From: Bugula neritina
Lineage: Eukaryota > Bryozoa > Gymnolaemata > Cheilostomatida > Bugulidae
Length of the DNA: 64,000 bases
Assembly: GCA_964035545.1 (NCBI GenBank)
Contig: OZ037765.1
Coordinates: 34,423,504 to 34,487,503, forward strand
Direction: 5' to 3'
In this document: positions 45,656 through 58,945 of the stretch, one piece after another
Layout: each line of letters starts with the position of its first letter
Position numbering within the stretch: position 1 is the stretch's first letter
Made by a program: the position numbers and the translations under genes
Notes under the pieces: generated by a model
The model's input: the letters and a program-made list of their open reading frames with translations, nothing else
Told to the model about the DNA's origin: nothing
The model's database searches: none

Positions 45656-45791
45656 ATAGGTAGAAGTCTGTTAGATGGTTCATTGCTTTCATGTCAGTGA
45701 AGGACAGCTAAGTGGTAGGTTGGAGAACGCTCTGAATTGAATACTTATCTTTAGTTTACAACTACTTAGTCATCAGTACTTACTTAACAGC

Positions 45792-48700
45792 ATGTCTCAA
45801 CAACCACCTCCCCAATATGGTAAGTTCTACTAATAATATTATTTGTATAACAGGATTAGTAAAGAAACTGTTAGCACTTGGGTGAATGTGAAATCTTATA
45901 GTTATACTATACTAATACTCTGACTCTAGTTTAAACCAACATCAGTAAAATTCAATCTATTTATCAATTACTTGCTATTATTTCTGTTGATGTTGGAGTT
46001 GGTTATGATTTCAAACCCATGGCCATAGGATAGGGCACAGGGAAAACTTTAATCACTGCCCCTTATACACGAGTTAATTCTTCAATCAGAATATGTAGAA
46101 ATTAATTTCTCTACAGAATAAATACATTTATATTATGTAGTTGGCAGCTGAAGTTAATCAAGTTTATTTAAACTTATATTTAATTGGAAGTACTTCTATG
46201 AATATATGTACCTTTGGCTTTTATCGGAAATCTACAATGGAATTAGGAAATACATTAAATTTAATATACTTTTTACTCAACTCTTGATGTAATCAATGAG
46301 ATATTACATGATAGTAATAATAATGCTTATATTATTATCACACTGATTGTGTGAGTGTACACTAATAACTAGAAAAGTATATATACATTCACATTCTTGT
46401 CCCACTACTATTACATAATTATAATATGCAGTAGAGTCCAAGTAGAGAGAAGTTGACCCTTGAGTTACCAATAAACTTGTTACTGGACTCGTCATGTAGC
46501 TAAGAAAACAAATATTTGTTCTTCATTTTGTGCACAGCAAGTTATATTATGTTTACACTTGTGGTATTATTTATAACACATCACTTTCTCAGAGGATTCT
46601 GGAGAATGTTTAAGTGTGAGCTTGGCAGCTTTTGTGCTACTTTCTTGTTCAACTTATAGAATTATCAGTCTCACTTTTGCTGACACTAAAAATCACACCT
46701 AGCTGTTTGAGCAGGGAACATTTCTCAACTGTTGGCCCTGTAAAACCTAAACTCTGTGTAGAGTGAAAAAAGAATTCGAAACTGTCATATCTATTGCTGA
46801 AAGTATACAACTATAACTATTCAGCGAGGCTTAGCTCTCGAATAAAACTAGTAACAGCTGTTCATGATATCAAAGTATTGGTTGTTAAATTCAATCTTTG
46901 TCTTTTGGAGAAAATATTGATCAGTGTCTTTCTTATCAAAGTTTCATAGAATGTAAATCAAAAGCCCGGAGTCACAACGTAATACCTAAACAGCATTTCT
47001 CACCTTAATGAGTCAAACTCAAGTTAAATGGAGTCTAGAGTCAAGTCATACATTGATTCTAAGTGGGTCTTGAGTATACAATAGTTTGCATAAATGTCTT
47101 TTGCTTTTTGTTATAGCAAACAAATTCGAATTGTTTATAAAATGTTTAGTTGTATTTTACACACCAAATGAATGTGAGAAATCTGTATATCAGAAAGGGT
47201 AGCCAATGGACTAACAACCAATCAACATAAAGTTTATTATTAATATAACAATACTCATGATTGGCTTAGAATATTAACATAAATTTCCTGTTATTTGATT
47301 TAAATCATTTAGCTTATCCAATCAATTTCAGGGGAGACTGGTTTTGAAAAGTATGAGGCAGTTTAACATCAGCAAATTTATGTGTGTAAATAAATGAAAC
47401 AGAAATAATGTTTAGTATAAGTAGAAAGTATAGCCATGCATTATTATATATAAATAGACGATGTAAATTTGGTACATTTAGTACCTTGTACCAACTCTAG
47501 AATACTCACCACTATAACTTATATAAACTTCTGCAAGTTCAAATGCAAAATGCATACTTTTAGAAAATAGCTGTGCAACTTTTATTACATGCATTATTTT
47601 ATTTCATATCTTAAATTTATGAACCATGAGTTCATTTTTCAAAATGTTTAAATTAAGTGCTCAAAAAATGCAATTAAAATTTTTATTCTTGCACAAATAC
47701 CCTGGTGCAGTTTGACCACAACCCCAGCTGTTTTGGCAAACACATTTAATGGTTTTTTTATTGACATAGTGGTGAATGAGCTGGTTGTTTTTGGCAGTTG
47801 GGTAGACTTGAAGCTTGGCAGCTTTTAAACAATTCTGATTGGCAGGATTTTACACGATAAGTTGATGTTTGTATCTGATTGGCCTAATAATGCATTTGCA
47901 TTTGAAAATGTAGAGTTTTATTTAAGCTATAATGGTGATATTTTAGAGTTGGTACACACCCCTTTTGGGTTGAGTTTTATAGTCTGTTCCTGCTGTAGTC
48001 ATCTACAACAACAGTGTATAGGGAAATTATTAGTATTACGAAATCTGTTTTGGCTTACTTTGCTATGCCAGTATTCTGACTTAGTTTTGTTATAATCAAC
48101 TATGTCGGCAGTTAAAACTGAGGGTGATTTCATCAAAGGTGGACATTGCTGAGGCCTTAGAACATCAAATCAACCAGTGCTGTTACTTGGTTGTATTGTA
48201 AAGCAGTAGTGAGAGCATAGCACACTATCACAGTCACTGAGCTGCAATGACAGTATGTAAGGCACGTCAAAACACTAGCCTAGTCTCTGTTAGTATGTAG
48301 AGCAGTAGCACAGTTACAGCAGTCACACCACCCCTCTCTATCCTGTCTACCAAGTACAGAGGTTGCAATAATGATAATCATTTCATGATTTAGTTTTAAA
48401 TCAATGCATACTATTAAATACATTCTCATAGTCTAATGTAATAAATTATAAAAAAGTTGTTTAACATGCACATTACAAGTGCATTAGCCTACGCTAACTA
48501 TAAATTATTTGCTTGTGTACCCGCACTATTATTTTATTTTAAATTTGTAAAACAGTAGCTTTTTACTCTGTCACATATTCATCTGCATTGGATTTAAATG
48601 CACAGCTATTAGCAATAGATAATGTAAAAATTTTGTATAAAAATGAGTATTAGCATGTAGTGCCTTGCATGTGGGTCTATATTGTTTTGACGTGCCTTAT

Positions 48701-51700
48701 ATAAGATAATATAATAGAACTGACGAGTTTGGTGTAGCCACTGTCATTGCAGCTCAGCGACTGTGATAGTGTGCTATGCTCTCACTACTGCTTTACAATA
48801 CAACCAAGTAACAGCACTGGTTGATTTGATGTTCTAAGGCCTCAGCAATGTCTACCTTTGATGAAATCACCCTCAGTTTTAACTGCCGACATAGTTGATT
48901 ATAACAAAACTAAGTCAGAATACTGGCATAGCAAAGTAAGCCAAAACAGATTTCGTAATACTAATAATTTCCCTATACACTGTTGTTGTAGATGACTACA
49001 GCAGGAACAGACTATAAAACTCAACCCAAAAGGGGTGTGTGCCAACTCTAAAATATCACCATTATAGCTTAAATAAAACTCTACATTTTCAAATGCAAAT
49101 GCATTATTAGGCCAATCAGATACAAACATCAACTTATCGTGTGAAATCCTGCCAATCAGAATTGTTTAAAAGCTGCCAAGCTTCAAGTCTACCCAACTGC
49201 CAAAAACAACCAGCTCATTCACCACTATGTCAATAAAAAAACCATTAAATGTGTTTGCCAAAACAGCTGGGGTTGTGGTCAAACTGCACCAGGGTATTTG
49301 TGCAAGAATAAAAATTTTAATTGCATTTTTTGAGCACTTAATTTAAACATTTTGAAAAATGAACTCATGGTTCATAAATTTAAGATATGAAATAAAATAA
49401 TGCATGTAATAAAAGTTGCACAGCTATTTTCTAAAAGTATGCATTTTGCATTTGAACTTGCAGAAGTTTATATAAGTTATAGTGGTGAGTATTCTAGAGT
49501 TGGTACAAGGTACTAAATGTACCAAATTTACATCGTCTATTAGCATAATCAGGCAACAACCTGAAGAGTGATACTGAGGGGAAGTGTTACTGCAGCCACT
49601 TCTGTATGCTACGCCTTTTATTTCTCATTCAGACAAAGACGTGGAAGCAGGAGCACCTCTAGTCAATCAAGGCTACCCGCCCCAACAGCCACAAGTTTTA
49701 ATCGTAGGAGCCCAGGTAACGGTGATTGATCTAATTTAAAGTTGTTAGCAGTTGAAACCATTATGATAAATGAGGTACGTTCCACCTTTCTGCAGAGTCT
49801 GAAGTAGCTGCTATGAGACGGTGATAAGTACAGTGTATACAGTGTGTGTGTTCTACCATCATCTGTGTGAAATGGTAAATATATGGTGCCTGCAGATTAG
49901 CCTGTGTTGCGATGGTGGGCGTGTTCTATAGAATATTTGCTGCTGAGCAGTACTAAGACAATAATATTATTGTAGTAGTAGCATGAAGGCAGTTGGTTAG
50001 TATAATGTAGCACACAAGTGTCCTTAGTTCGTGTTCTATGAAAGCAGAAACTCCCGGCAGAAAGGCACTAGCTATTGGAAGCCTAAGACTAAAAATAAAA
50101 TCGAAAGTCCAACCCTCTCTCCCAACTATCCATCTTCTGGTTTACAAATGGTCACCTAGCAACTACGTTCATATGTTAATGTAACCTCCAGAGTATGCAA
50201 CCTCCTGCAGCCCCTACCAAGGGGCTATGTTATGCTGCTCAACTGGAATAGAACAAATCGGACAACTCCAAACAATATGCAAAACTAATAAACATTGTTA
50301 TGAAGATGGTGCAAAAATACAGTGAATAGTACAGGCTTCAGCCTAGCAGTTTAAATAAACATATAAATAATATAGTAACTTAAATGTAGTGGCATTAGAA
50401 TAATTATAGTTAGAATCTTAATTATTTAAATGACTTCATTTAACTGCCAGCATAAAGCATCTCTGTTAGTGTCACCATATTGATTAGTCTAGTCTGCTAT
50501 ATCATCGAGAACACCACATATCATGGACTTCGATGAAACTTGACTATAAAACTGCTAGCTGCCAATTTTCGGGTACAAAAAGTATTTCTGAATATGATTT
50601 AAAACTTTTAATTATACTTTTTTTGACAAATTATCTACTCTCCAAACTCCCTCAGTTGCAAGATAAAAGTGGCAGCATGTATAGTATCACACCACTCAGT
50701 ATAATAATGCTGCCAGCAGCAAGGTCTAACTTTTTCAGACCTAAGGCTATGAAATTATATTGATTTATAACAAGAACTTGACATTGTTATTGAGTAGTTA
50801 AAGCCACACACTCGCAGTCAATGCAGATCTCAACTTAGTGCTTCAACTCTTGTTTTATCTGATGTCTATGAATGAGACCGGCTCCTTAGGGAAATGTTAG
50901 CAGCAGTAGGTTGTGTTGAAGCTGACCTGTACCACCATAAGAGCAATAATGGTGTTAGCACTGTGACCATCAGAGCATGGGGGTATCAGCACCCCTTCAC
51001 CCTTCATGTATTCAGTAGACTGCTGTGCCTCTCAGTCTAATAGTTTTGCAGCAGCACTGGTATAATATAGTATGAAGGAGAAAGAGAACGCTATAGGTGT
51101 ATCAGCCAGTAAGCCGCTCAGAGCCAGACATCAGATTGGTCTGGAGGTTGGTCTGGAGGTCTGGAGGTCTGGTCTGGAGGTTGGTCTGGAGGTCTGGTCT
51201 GGAGGTTGGTCTGGAGGTTGGTCTGGAGGTTGGTCTGGTCTGGAGGTTGATCCGGAGGTCTGGAGGTCTGAAAGCTGGTCGGAAACTAAAGGATTAAGAA
51301 TATCTGTGGTTAAATTCTCTTCACTAGTTGATTTAAAGTTTTAAATGGAAAGCAGTTGATGGTTTATGCATTGAACTGGAATATTATTTCCAGTTCAGTG
51401 GATGTATCTGTCTACTGCACATGATACTATGTTCTGACCCCAACACTGGTAGTCTGTGTAGACTGAGGTCATGTTAGCATCTTTCGTTCAATAGATGGGG
51501 ATGGTGACCTTCTGCCCCTTTATATTACAAGAAAGTTGATGACACACACAGATGCTTGTTGTATATTATGTTCTATGAATGAGAAAGTGTACTGTTACTA
51601 AAGTTATATATTTGTATTACATAATTATTTCTGTTAGTATATTCAATAACTAACACTCTGTTGGCAAGCAGTAGAAATATTTGCAGTTTGATACAGTAGT

Positions 51701-52500
51701 GTTTGGTAACCTTGGTGATAGGTGAATAACCTTGACCTGTACTTGTAGAGGCTGAACCACCCGGACTATCTCGGATTCTCCATATTCAACTTCCTATGCT
51801 GCTGTTGCTGCATTGGCATCGCTGCTCTCGTCAAATCTTGTTCGGTGAGAGATGCAAATGACAGAGGTGATCCCAACGCCCAGTCTCTATCCAGAGAGGC
51901 TTTGACCTTGAACAAGGTCGCTCTTGGTAGGCGGAGCTAAGCACTATCATTATGGCATATTCTAGTATATATAATATACTGTAGCTATTGTTAATTGGTC
52001 TCGTAACCACGAGAATGAATGAAATGGCATGGGAAAAACACAATCATATTGACAAGATTGTGAAACTCTGTAAATTCTCCTAAATGTGATGATAAAGTAG
52101 ATAAATAAAGAAAACCTATTTGGGTAGAGTATGTCAAATAATATAATGAAATAACATACAGCTTAATTGATGATCTACTTATTATATTGTAGAAAGACAA
52201 CTCCAAATTTGTTTATCAATTTCACACTAAAAATACTTTAGCCCAATTACAGTAAAACATTGTGCGTTGCTTTTGAAATGTTTGCATAAAAATCTGGAAT
52301 ACTAGAATTTTCAATTCAAAATTACTTCATTCAAAATGATTTATTGTCAATTAGATTAAAACTTTTGTGTGTTTACAGGTATTGGCATAGCATTCCACCT
52401 GATATGGATAGCAATCCTGGTAGCCCTTGTGGTTACTGGTATTGTGGTGCTGGGTGGTACGGCTAAGGCTCTCAACAGTTATGGTTATACCAGCGGCTAG
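45792..52500 (+). CDS. CD225/dispanin-family two-pass membrane protein (IFITM-related fold)
   Basis: Four exons in phase: 45792-45819, 49633-49715, 51749-51926, 52379-52500; 136 residues. A Pro/Gln-rich N-terminus (MSQQPPPQY) is followed by the CD225 signature: DYLGFSIFNFLCCCCCIGIAA region (43-62), KSCSVRDANDRGD (68-80), AQSLSREAL and a second membrane segment (98-122). The run of five cysteines (54-58) is a likely palmitoylation site, as in the family. CD225 proteins sit in plasma, endosomal or synaptic membranes and affect membrane fusion or receptor function. The family includes IFITM, PRRT and SynDIG-type proteins, and I cannot assign the subgroup. Intron 1 (3.8 kb) holds a 2.1 kb foldback element. 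AATAAA at 52764. Confidence 0.87.
47455..49539. mobile_element. Composite foldback element with arms of about 0.8 kb
   Basis: Outer ends are identical to the solo MITE (tagacgatg ... catcgtcta). The left arm (47455 to about 48274) is the reverse complement of the right arm (about 48683 to 49539), with a deletion of about 40 bp in the left arm near 48254. A unique loop of about 400 bp separates them. It looks like two MITE copies in inverted orientation plus extra internal sequence. No transposase. Two mirror-image 77-residue open frames (47862 and 48899) are simply the two arms. Lies in intron 1 of the CD225 gene. Confidence 0.92.
51138..51275. repeat. (GGTCTGGAGGTT)n array in CD225 intron 2
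   Basis: About ten copies of ggtctggaggtt with shortened variants ggtctggag. Confidence 0.93.
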
Positions 52501-54246
52501 ATGTCAAGGACACAGCTAAAAACTACAGCTATTCTCTGGTATTTTATTGCGTCACGTCTTGTATAACCTTGACACTGTACTGTGAACACAGAACTCAGTC
52601 TATAATATAAGAGCTAAGCCTACTGTTATCTGGTTACAATTATTACTCTTTTTAAATTTTACAGTTTTTGCAAGTTGGAAAATTTAGGTTTATAAATACA
52701 TAATGCAGACTCAATTCTCATGGAGTGTGTTGAGTTGATATAGCTAGTAATTGTGTAGCTGTCAATAAAGTAGTTGGTTATGTTATTGTCATGTCTAGTC
52801 TAATAGTTTTGCTTTGCTGTTGTTTTACAATCTGAGTAATATGAACATACACATTGTTATATCTTCCCGTTGTACAATAAATTGAACTAATATTGATTGC
52901 ATATTGATTAGCTATTGATTTGAAGTATACTTAGAATAACAGGTTACTATCACATTATACTCAGTAGCTGTGTGGTCCCTGTACCTAGGTGAAAGTGTAA
53001 ATGGGGAGTTGTGAAACCTCTGATGTATAGGCTGCATATAAAACATATTAATTTGTTAGTAAATTAGCTGATCAGGTTTTATAATAGCTTACTGGGTATT
53101 TTCCTAAATACTAATAAAATGAAGCTATTAGGAGTTGTCACATCTGCTTCAGCTGTGTACAAGAAAATCTAGAAGCATTTTTATATTAAATATAATCCCA
53201 ACACACTGCATCTTGTACAAAGGAGAATAAATTTTATGTTTCATCGTGGAGACACAATATTCTTCCTTCTGTACAAAAGAGTCTCTGTAGACTTAATATT
53301 GTTTTCAAGTTGTCTTTCCTAACATAGCTTCAGTATTACACATCTTTGTAATAGACAATACAGCAATGCATGTATTAAAGTGTGATGCTGTTTCAATACT
53401 ATACTACTACAGAAGTTGAATACTATCAGCGCATATTAGATTCTTATTTATATAACAATCATAACTAACAACTAATGTGTATTATTTACTGCATCTATAC
53501 TACATGCATGCAGGGTTTACAAGCCATCTCAACTTTGTACCTTAAAAAGTCCTGAAGACTATGTGTTTAGATAAGCTAATATATGAGCAAAAGCTGTAAA
53601 TAAAAATGATAATCAAGAAGGTAACATATTTTTAAAATTAAATAGGAATAGTGGAAAATACTGCATGAATTTATTAATATATTGAAATTAAATTGGGAGT
53701 TTGTTATTTCTTAATGTAATCAGAGCCGAAGCTAACTATATGTCTCACTAAAACACATTAAAATAATATAAAGATTATATAAAGACAAAATATAAACTTA
53801 TAGTAAATGGTTGTATTATATTTGTACTTTACTAATAACTTAAGCTATAACGTGAAGTTGTACTTTATATTTGTGTCATGTAATGCAGACGATACGGTAT
53901 AAGGGATAAATCACTTGACTGCTGTAAAAAGACGTATAGTATACTGTAACATAATATACTGAACGTGGCCAGTAGCTCATCTGCTGCTGGACTACAGTAA
54001 CAACAAACTAAATATCATGCTGCCGTGAGACAGACATTTTGGTTACCCTTATTTAGATCAGCATGAGAGTAGGAACACAAGGCAGCAACAAACTGCTGCT
54101 GTTAGGAGGACTTTTGCAGATTTAGTGGCTCAATAGCTTTAATAATATAATGTAGTCATATATTGTATTATAATGTAACATATTATACATAGTGATGCAA
54201 TAATAATAACTAAATATTTATATATGCTTTCTATTAAATATTTTAT

Positions 54247-54302
54247 TGTCTATGATAATCGTCATATTATAGCCAATAATAATATGACGATTATTATAGA
54301 CA
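54247..54302. repeat. Hairpin with 24-bp stem and 8-nt loop
   Basis: tgtctatgataatcgtcata-ttat pairs with the matching 24 bases at 54279-54302 with one mismatch. Size and shape resemble a short pre-miRNA or a tiny palindromic element. Confidence 0.85.
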
Positions 54303-56175
54303 GTAAGTTTATTTTGTTAGGAAACGAAATGCACCGAAGTACAAAAATAGATTTTAGGGCTCGTGCAAACCTTCAATAGACATTCCTACAATTTGTAAGA
54401 AAGGTTAAACTTATAATTGTAAATCCCGAAATGTCACATTGATTACATTCATAAAAATTATGCGCTTCTACTTGTCATTGCATAGGATGTTATTACTGGA
54501 ATGCAGTTACAATGTTATCTATAAATTGAGTCGAGCAATTACCATGTCAATCAGCATCGCTTGACTCGTCTCAACAGAGAACTTAGGGGGCGCTTCATAC
54601 GTCCCCAACCCTTGAATAATATTTTTAAATATGCAGCAATAATTAGCAGCAGAGTAATTAGAGTTTACAAGATAATGCAGGCCATTAGAGACTCAAGTAT
54701 TAACACGCATTCACTCCCTCCAGTTTCTCTGTCAGCTGAAATGATAGTCAATGTATTTCTATCATGCTAAATACATGCCAAAAACACATGCCAAAACTTA
54801 GTTAGCAATGCGTTGTTGGTATAGCCATATATTATTATTAATTGTGAGCAAAATATGTTTGTATTCTATTAAATTTCAAGTGATGTTTATAGCATCCATG
54901 TAAAATTTATTCATATTTATTTTTCAAGCTGCTATTTCGGTAGTTAAAAGCACTTTAACTTTTAACCCAAATTGGATTTACTTCAGAAATTTATAGATTT
55001 ATCATTTTCAATTCAAGTTGTGAGAATGGAAACTATACTATGCGTTGTAATCTTGTAACCAATTAGAAAGTTTGCAGCAAAATGTTTTAGATTTCAAAGG
55101 CTATCTGGTAATTAGTTTGCCACTTACACCCTCAACTTTGACTTTCAAAGTCCAACCCTGGCATTGGATACAATATTTTAAAAGATTATACTTTAATTAT
55201 TCTCAATTTGCAAGGCTTTCATCTGGAGTATAAATAGCTTACCGGGTTGTTTACTGCTGCGTGCTATTGTGTTGCTGGTCTAAAGTGAATTGCTAAGGAG
55301 CTTGCAGAGAAATCCCTCTAGCATCTCGGGATGATAAACCCTTTAACAGAACAATGTTAAACTGCTATTCGCTCACATCTCAAACTTCAACAGCCTAATC
55401 CAATATTTTCCACTTTGATCTATAACACTATCACTTTATTGGGCCGTAGGGGTAGGGGGTGGATGTAGGGGGTTGCTCATATAGGGGGATATGTGGGAGT
55501 TTATGAAGGGGTGGATGTAGGGGTGGATTTTAGGATATCAGAGTGATGTGAAAGGGGTGGGGCATATTATATTGTCAACAACAACAAAAATGGTGCAGTT
55601 GATTAGGATAAAAGTAAGGGTGTTTGTTATTTTGAGAGCTTGCAGCATAGCGTAGTAACTGCATGATATAATGATATTATACAACCATATATTGAATATT
55701 CATTACTGCCTCCTCTTCCTACTAACACAACAGTACTGTGTAAGTACATTATTTAATAGAACTTTCCCTCATGCATAGTTCTACTCTATCTAAATTTAGT
55801 ACATACAAACATTATTCTTCTTCAACATTTAGTGTTTATTTGAAATTTAGTTGTTGTTTGTTTTTATTGTCACTCTGCCCCAACAATACCACCGAGGGCT
55901 ACCTCTAGTCAGCCTCTATATCAGTACATAGTTGGATAGCCAATCACAAAGCAGCTTATTAAAAGGAAGTAAGCAGGATGATCATGTGACCAGAACTCCG
56001 CCAATGGAAGTTGATTTATAATATCGGCCTCTGCCCATGTTGGACACAACGCATTACGATAGCTATGGTAAGTATATGAATACTTGTATGAGTATATTAT
56101 ATTATAATATTATATTATTATATTATTATATTATCATACTCATTATTCGAGTATGTTGTGTTGACATAAATTTAC

Positions 56176-56260
56176 TTGTACATGTGGTGTGCGCTGTGTG
56201 TGTTGTGTGGTGTGCTGTGTGGTGTGCTGTGTGGTGTGCTGTGTGTGTGCTGTGTGTGTG

Positions 56261-56317
<57 letters not shown>

Positions 56318-56603
56318 GTGTGTGCTGTGTGTGCTGTGTGCTGTGTGTGTGTGTGTGTGTGTGTGCTGTGTGTGTGGGTGTGTGCTGTGTGTGTGTGTGT
56401 GTGTGTGCTGTGTGTGTGCTGTGTGTGTGCTGTGTGTGTGTGTGTTGTGTGTGTGCTGTGTGCTGTGTGCTGTGTGTGTGCTGTGTGTGTGTGTGTGTGT
56501 GTGCTGTGTGTGTGCTGTGTGTGTGCTGTGTGTGCTGTGTGCTGTGTGTGTGTGTGGGTGTGCGCTGTGTGTGTGCGCTGTGTGTGTGCGCTGTGTGTGT
56601 GCG

Positions 56604-56642
<39 letters not shown>

Positions 56643-56722
56643 GTGTGCTGTGTGTGTGTGTGCTGTGTGTGTGCTGTGTGTGTGCTGTGCTGTGTGTGTG
56701 CTGTGTGTGTGTGTGTGTGTGT
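56176..56722. repeat. (TG)n / (TGTGTGC)n array
   Basis: About 550 bp of tgtgtgctgtgtgtg units. Long Cys/Val and His/Thr open frames on both strands are artefacts. Confidence 0.97.
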
Positions 56723-57802
56723 TAGAGTTCCGGTTGTGAGTTGGTAGCAACAAGTCAACCAGGACTGGGCTAATTGAGGTGAGCTAATTGTAGTAAAGGG
56801 TGTCTCCTGCCTTCAGTTAGTTAGCCCAAGTGTTTTTTATTCTCTTTATTGTGTCATTTTGTCTCCTTGATTTGGAAAACTGGGGCTAATTTATATCTAG
56901 ACCTGTGACTTTGAGATATCTCGGCAGACGTGTCATGTTTCTATTCACAAATATTATGACTCATCCCCAGGTATCGAATATGGTAGCGTATTTCCTCAGA
57001 CTACTACGCTGTCCATTCATTCAGGCTATGAACAAATATGTAAAGAAAATTCAGTTGATTTCTCTAAATAAAGCTTTTTTAGAGCAATATTTGATTTTAT
57101 CAAATAAGTTACAGAGAAGAGAGGTGCTATATGTATTATCTGAGGTTGTTTCAAGTTACCTTTGCAAGGCTGCAGCCTTTGAGCCAGGGAAGTAGTTGAG
57201 TTGGACACAGCAGAGTTTATAAAAGCCTGAAAAATTAATTGATTAAGATTGTAGCACCGCATAGTTTCTATAGAGTCTATTATAAAAGCCTTAGCTTGAT
57301 AAAAGCTATAATTCTCCCACATAAACACCAGTTACTATAGGCCTCTACTTGAAAGTGTTGAGTTTCTGTTAAAATTTAGTAAAATAAGTTTCAGTAAAAT
57401 AAGTTTCAGTAAAATAAGTTTTAGTAAAATAAGTTTTAGCAAAAATAAGAATCACTACCAGTCAATTTGGTCAGTAAGTATAATAAGTTATGTTATTAGA
57501 CATTTCACACGATATGTGGTTATGATTATACCATGTTATGTTATGTCATGCTCATTCAGTATTGTTACTAACCTATAATTAACCAGCCATGGGGAATTTT
57601 ACAAAATAATATGGGGGCTCTGCTTTCAAATTTTTATTGATAAATACGTTTTTGGGAGGTAACTGTGACGTTGACCTCGACGCTTAGTGCATAATATGCT
57701 GTTAAATGGTTAGTGCATTGTTAGTTTTACATGCTGAGAATAAACAAACAATTCAAGTACAGTGTAATAATCGTTGTGGCACTGCAATTATAATGGACTA
57801 AG

Positions 57803-57844
57803 TCCCGCCCCCTTAATTTCAGGTCGTCTGCTTTAGTATATAAC
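57803..57844 (+). promoter_or_regulatory. Core promoter of the neurogenin-like gene
   Basis: GC-box-like cccgcccccttaat at 57804-57817 and a TATA box tatataac at 57837-57844. About 100 bp upstream of the start codon, a spacing consistent with a start site near 57870. Confidence 0.6.
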
Positions 57845-57942
57845 AGGCACACGCTACTGTATCGATTCAAAAACCATTTAATCTCATTAGAGCAGACATC
57901 GAATTAGCTGCGTTGGGAGCACGAGACAGAAGTTACAAGGTG

Positions 57943-58945
57943 ATGGCTGAACTAAGAAATATTCTACCAAACTCTGACAGTACTGATGGCATACAGTTGA
58001 AGGCAGATCATGATGCAAATAGAAAACCAAAGCGAAGAGCCCATAGAACCAGATCTCAAGACCCAGAAGCTCTAAAGCAAATTAAAAAGTCAAGACGTCA
58101 AAAAGCTAATAACCGGGAAAGAAATCGAATGCATGACTTAAACTCTGCTTTAGACATCTTGAGAGAGCTTCTCCCCCAGGGTTGTGACTCGGAGAACAAA
58201 CTAACAAAAATTGAAACTCTGAGGTAAGTTATCCTTTATAAAATGAAAAGTAGTTCTTATTCCAATTTTTATAAAGTTTGAATATTTTTGATAAGCTGTT
58301 TTTAAACATACAATTTAAATTTACTAAACTTATCGGTCAATTTTATACACGTGACTTTTCCCAAATGATTATTACTAAAGGAAAATTTGCCATGTTGTTT
58401 TCTTAAAAGATTATGCTATTTGTGTCAAATTTAGGTAATATGTTTTATAAACTCTACGAAAAAAAGTCAATTTTCTTAGAATAAATAAATATTCCGGAAT
58501 ATTCTGTAGGTATGCGAGAAACTACATAGAGGCTTTGCGTGAAGCCTTGAGGTTGATGGATGATGGAAGTGAGACCAGCACCACGGAGGCCTCGGAGCAG
58601 AGTCCCGACTACAGTTTGACACAGGACCCAAACTATACACCTGCCTACCAAACCTACCAGCTAACAGAGTCTGATAACCAGACTCCAGCTTTCAAGCCTG
58701 AGCCATCTTGGCAATACAGTGGCGTATCCAGCTGCTCCCAATATTCCCCTCAGTACTCCCCCCAGCTGCAGTTCTCTTCTTCCTACACTCCTTACTCGTC
58801 TCCCCCCAGCAGTAACAACACCGTAGAATACTACTCGGACACTCCTATGTGTAGCCCGCAGTCCATTACAGAATATGGGAAACTCTGCGATGTAGAGGAG
58901 TTTCACCCCTCTTACGCCCCTCCATCTTATCCTAACTTTTACTAA
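57943..58945 (+). CDS. NEUROG: Neurogenin-like bHLH transcription factor
   Basis: Two exons, 57943-58223 and 58510-58945, joined in phase (AG|G, R94); 238 residues. I chose the ATG at 57943 because the open frame upstream has only TTG. The bHLH domain is at about 51-105: basic region [17 protein letters not shown], helix 1 [11 protein letters not shown], loop, then [27 protein letters not shown] and KLTKIETLR are the neurogenin pattern; NeuroD has KLSKIETLR, atonal has QLSKHETL. It should bind E-boxes as a heterodimer with E proteins and drive neuronal fate. The C-terminal half is Ser/Tyr/Pro/Gln-rich, like an activation domain. Vertebrate neurogenins have an uninterrupted coding exon, but here an intron cuts the bHLH at the start of helix 2. 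Confidence 0.85.

Larger units (their letters stand above)
42570..45791. other. Intergenic: PTAR1 promoter, AT-rich DNA, MITE, SINE remnant, CD225 promoter
   Basis: 42570-44600 is AT-rich with scattered agt/att triplet repeats and no gene. A MITE lies at 44620-45139, a SINE remnant beside it, and promoter-like elements at 45490-45660. Confidence 0.6.
52501..57942. other. Intergenic, no convincing gene
   Basis: 5.4 kb of AT-rich DNA. It holds a strong hairpin (54247-54302), a G-rich tract (55445-55560), a TG array (56176-56722) and, near the end, the neurogenin promoter. A possible two-exon mini-gene at 56037-57068 is described as a finding. Confidence 0.6.

Noticed and set aside
47862-49132. 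Two 77-codon open frames encoding nearly identical peptides
   Set aside because: They are mirror copies in the two arms of the foldback element. No known domain, and the solo MITE does not preserve the frame.
53140-53320. Possible reverse-transcriptase C-terminal remnant
   Set aside because: A few motifs looked suggestive but no frame holds and nothing diagnostic is present.
56037-56758. Cys/Val-rich and His/Thr-rich open frames
   Set aside because: Pure translation of a TG microsatellite.
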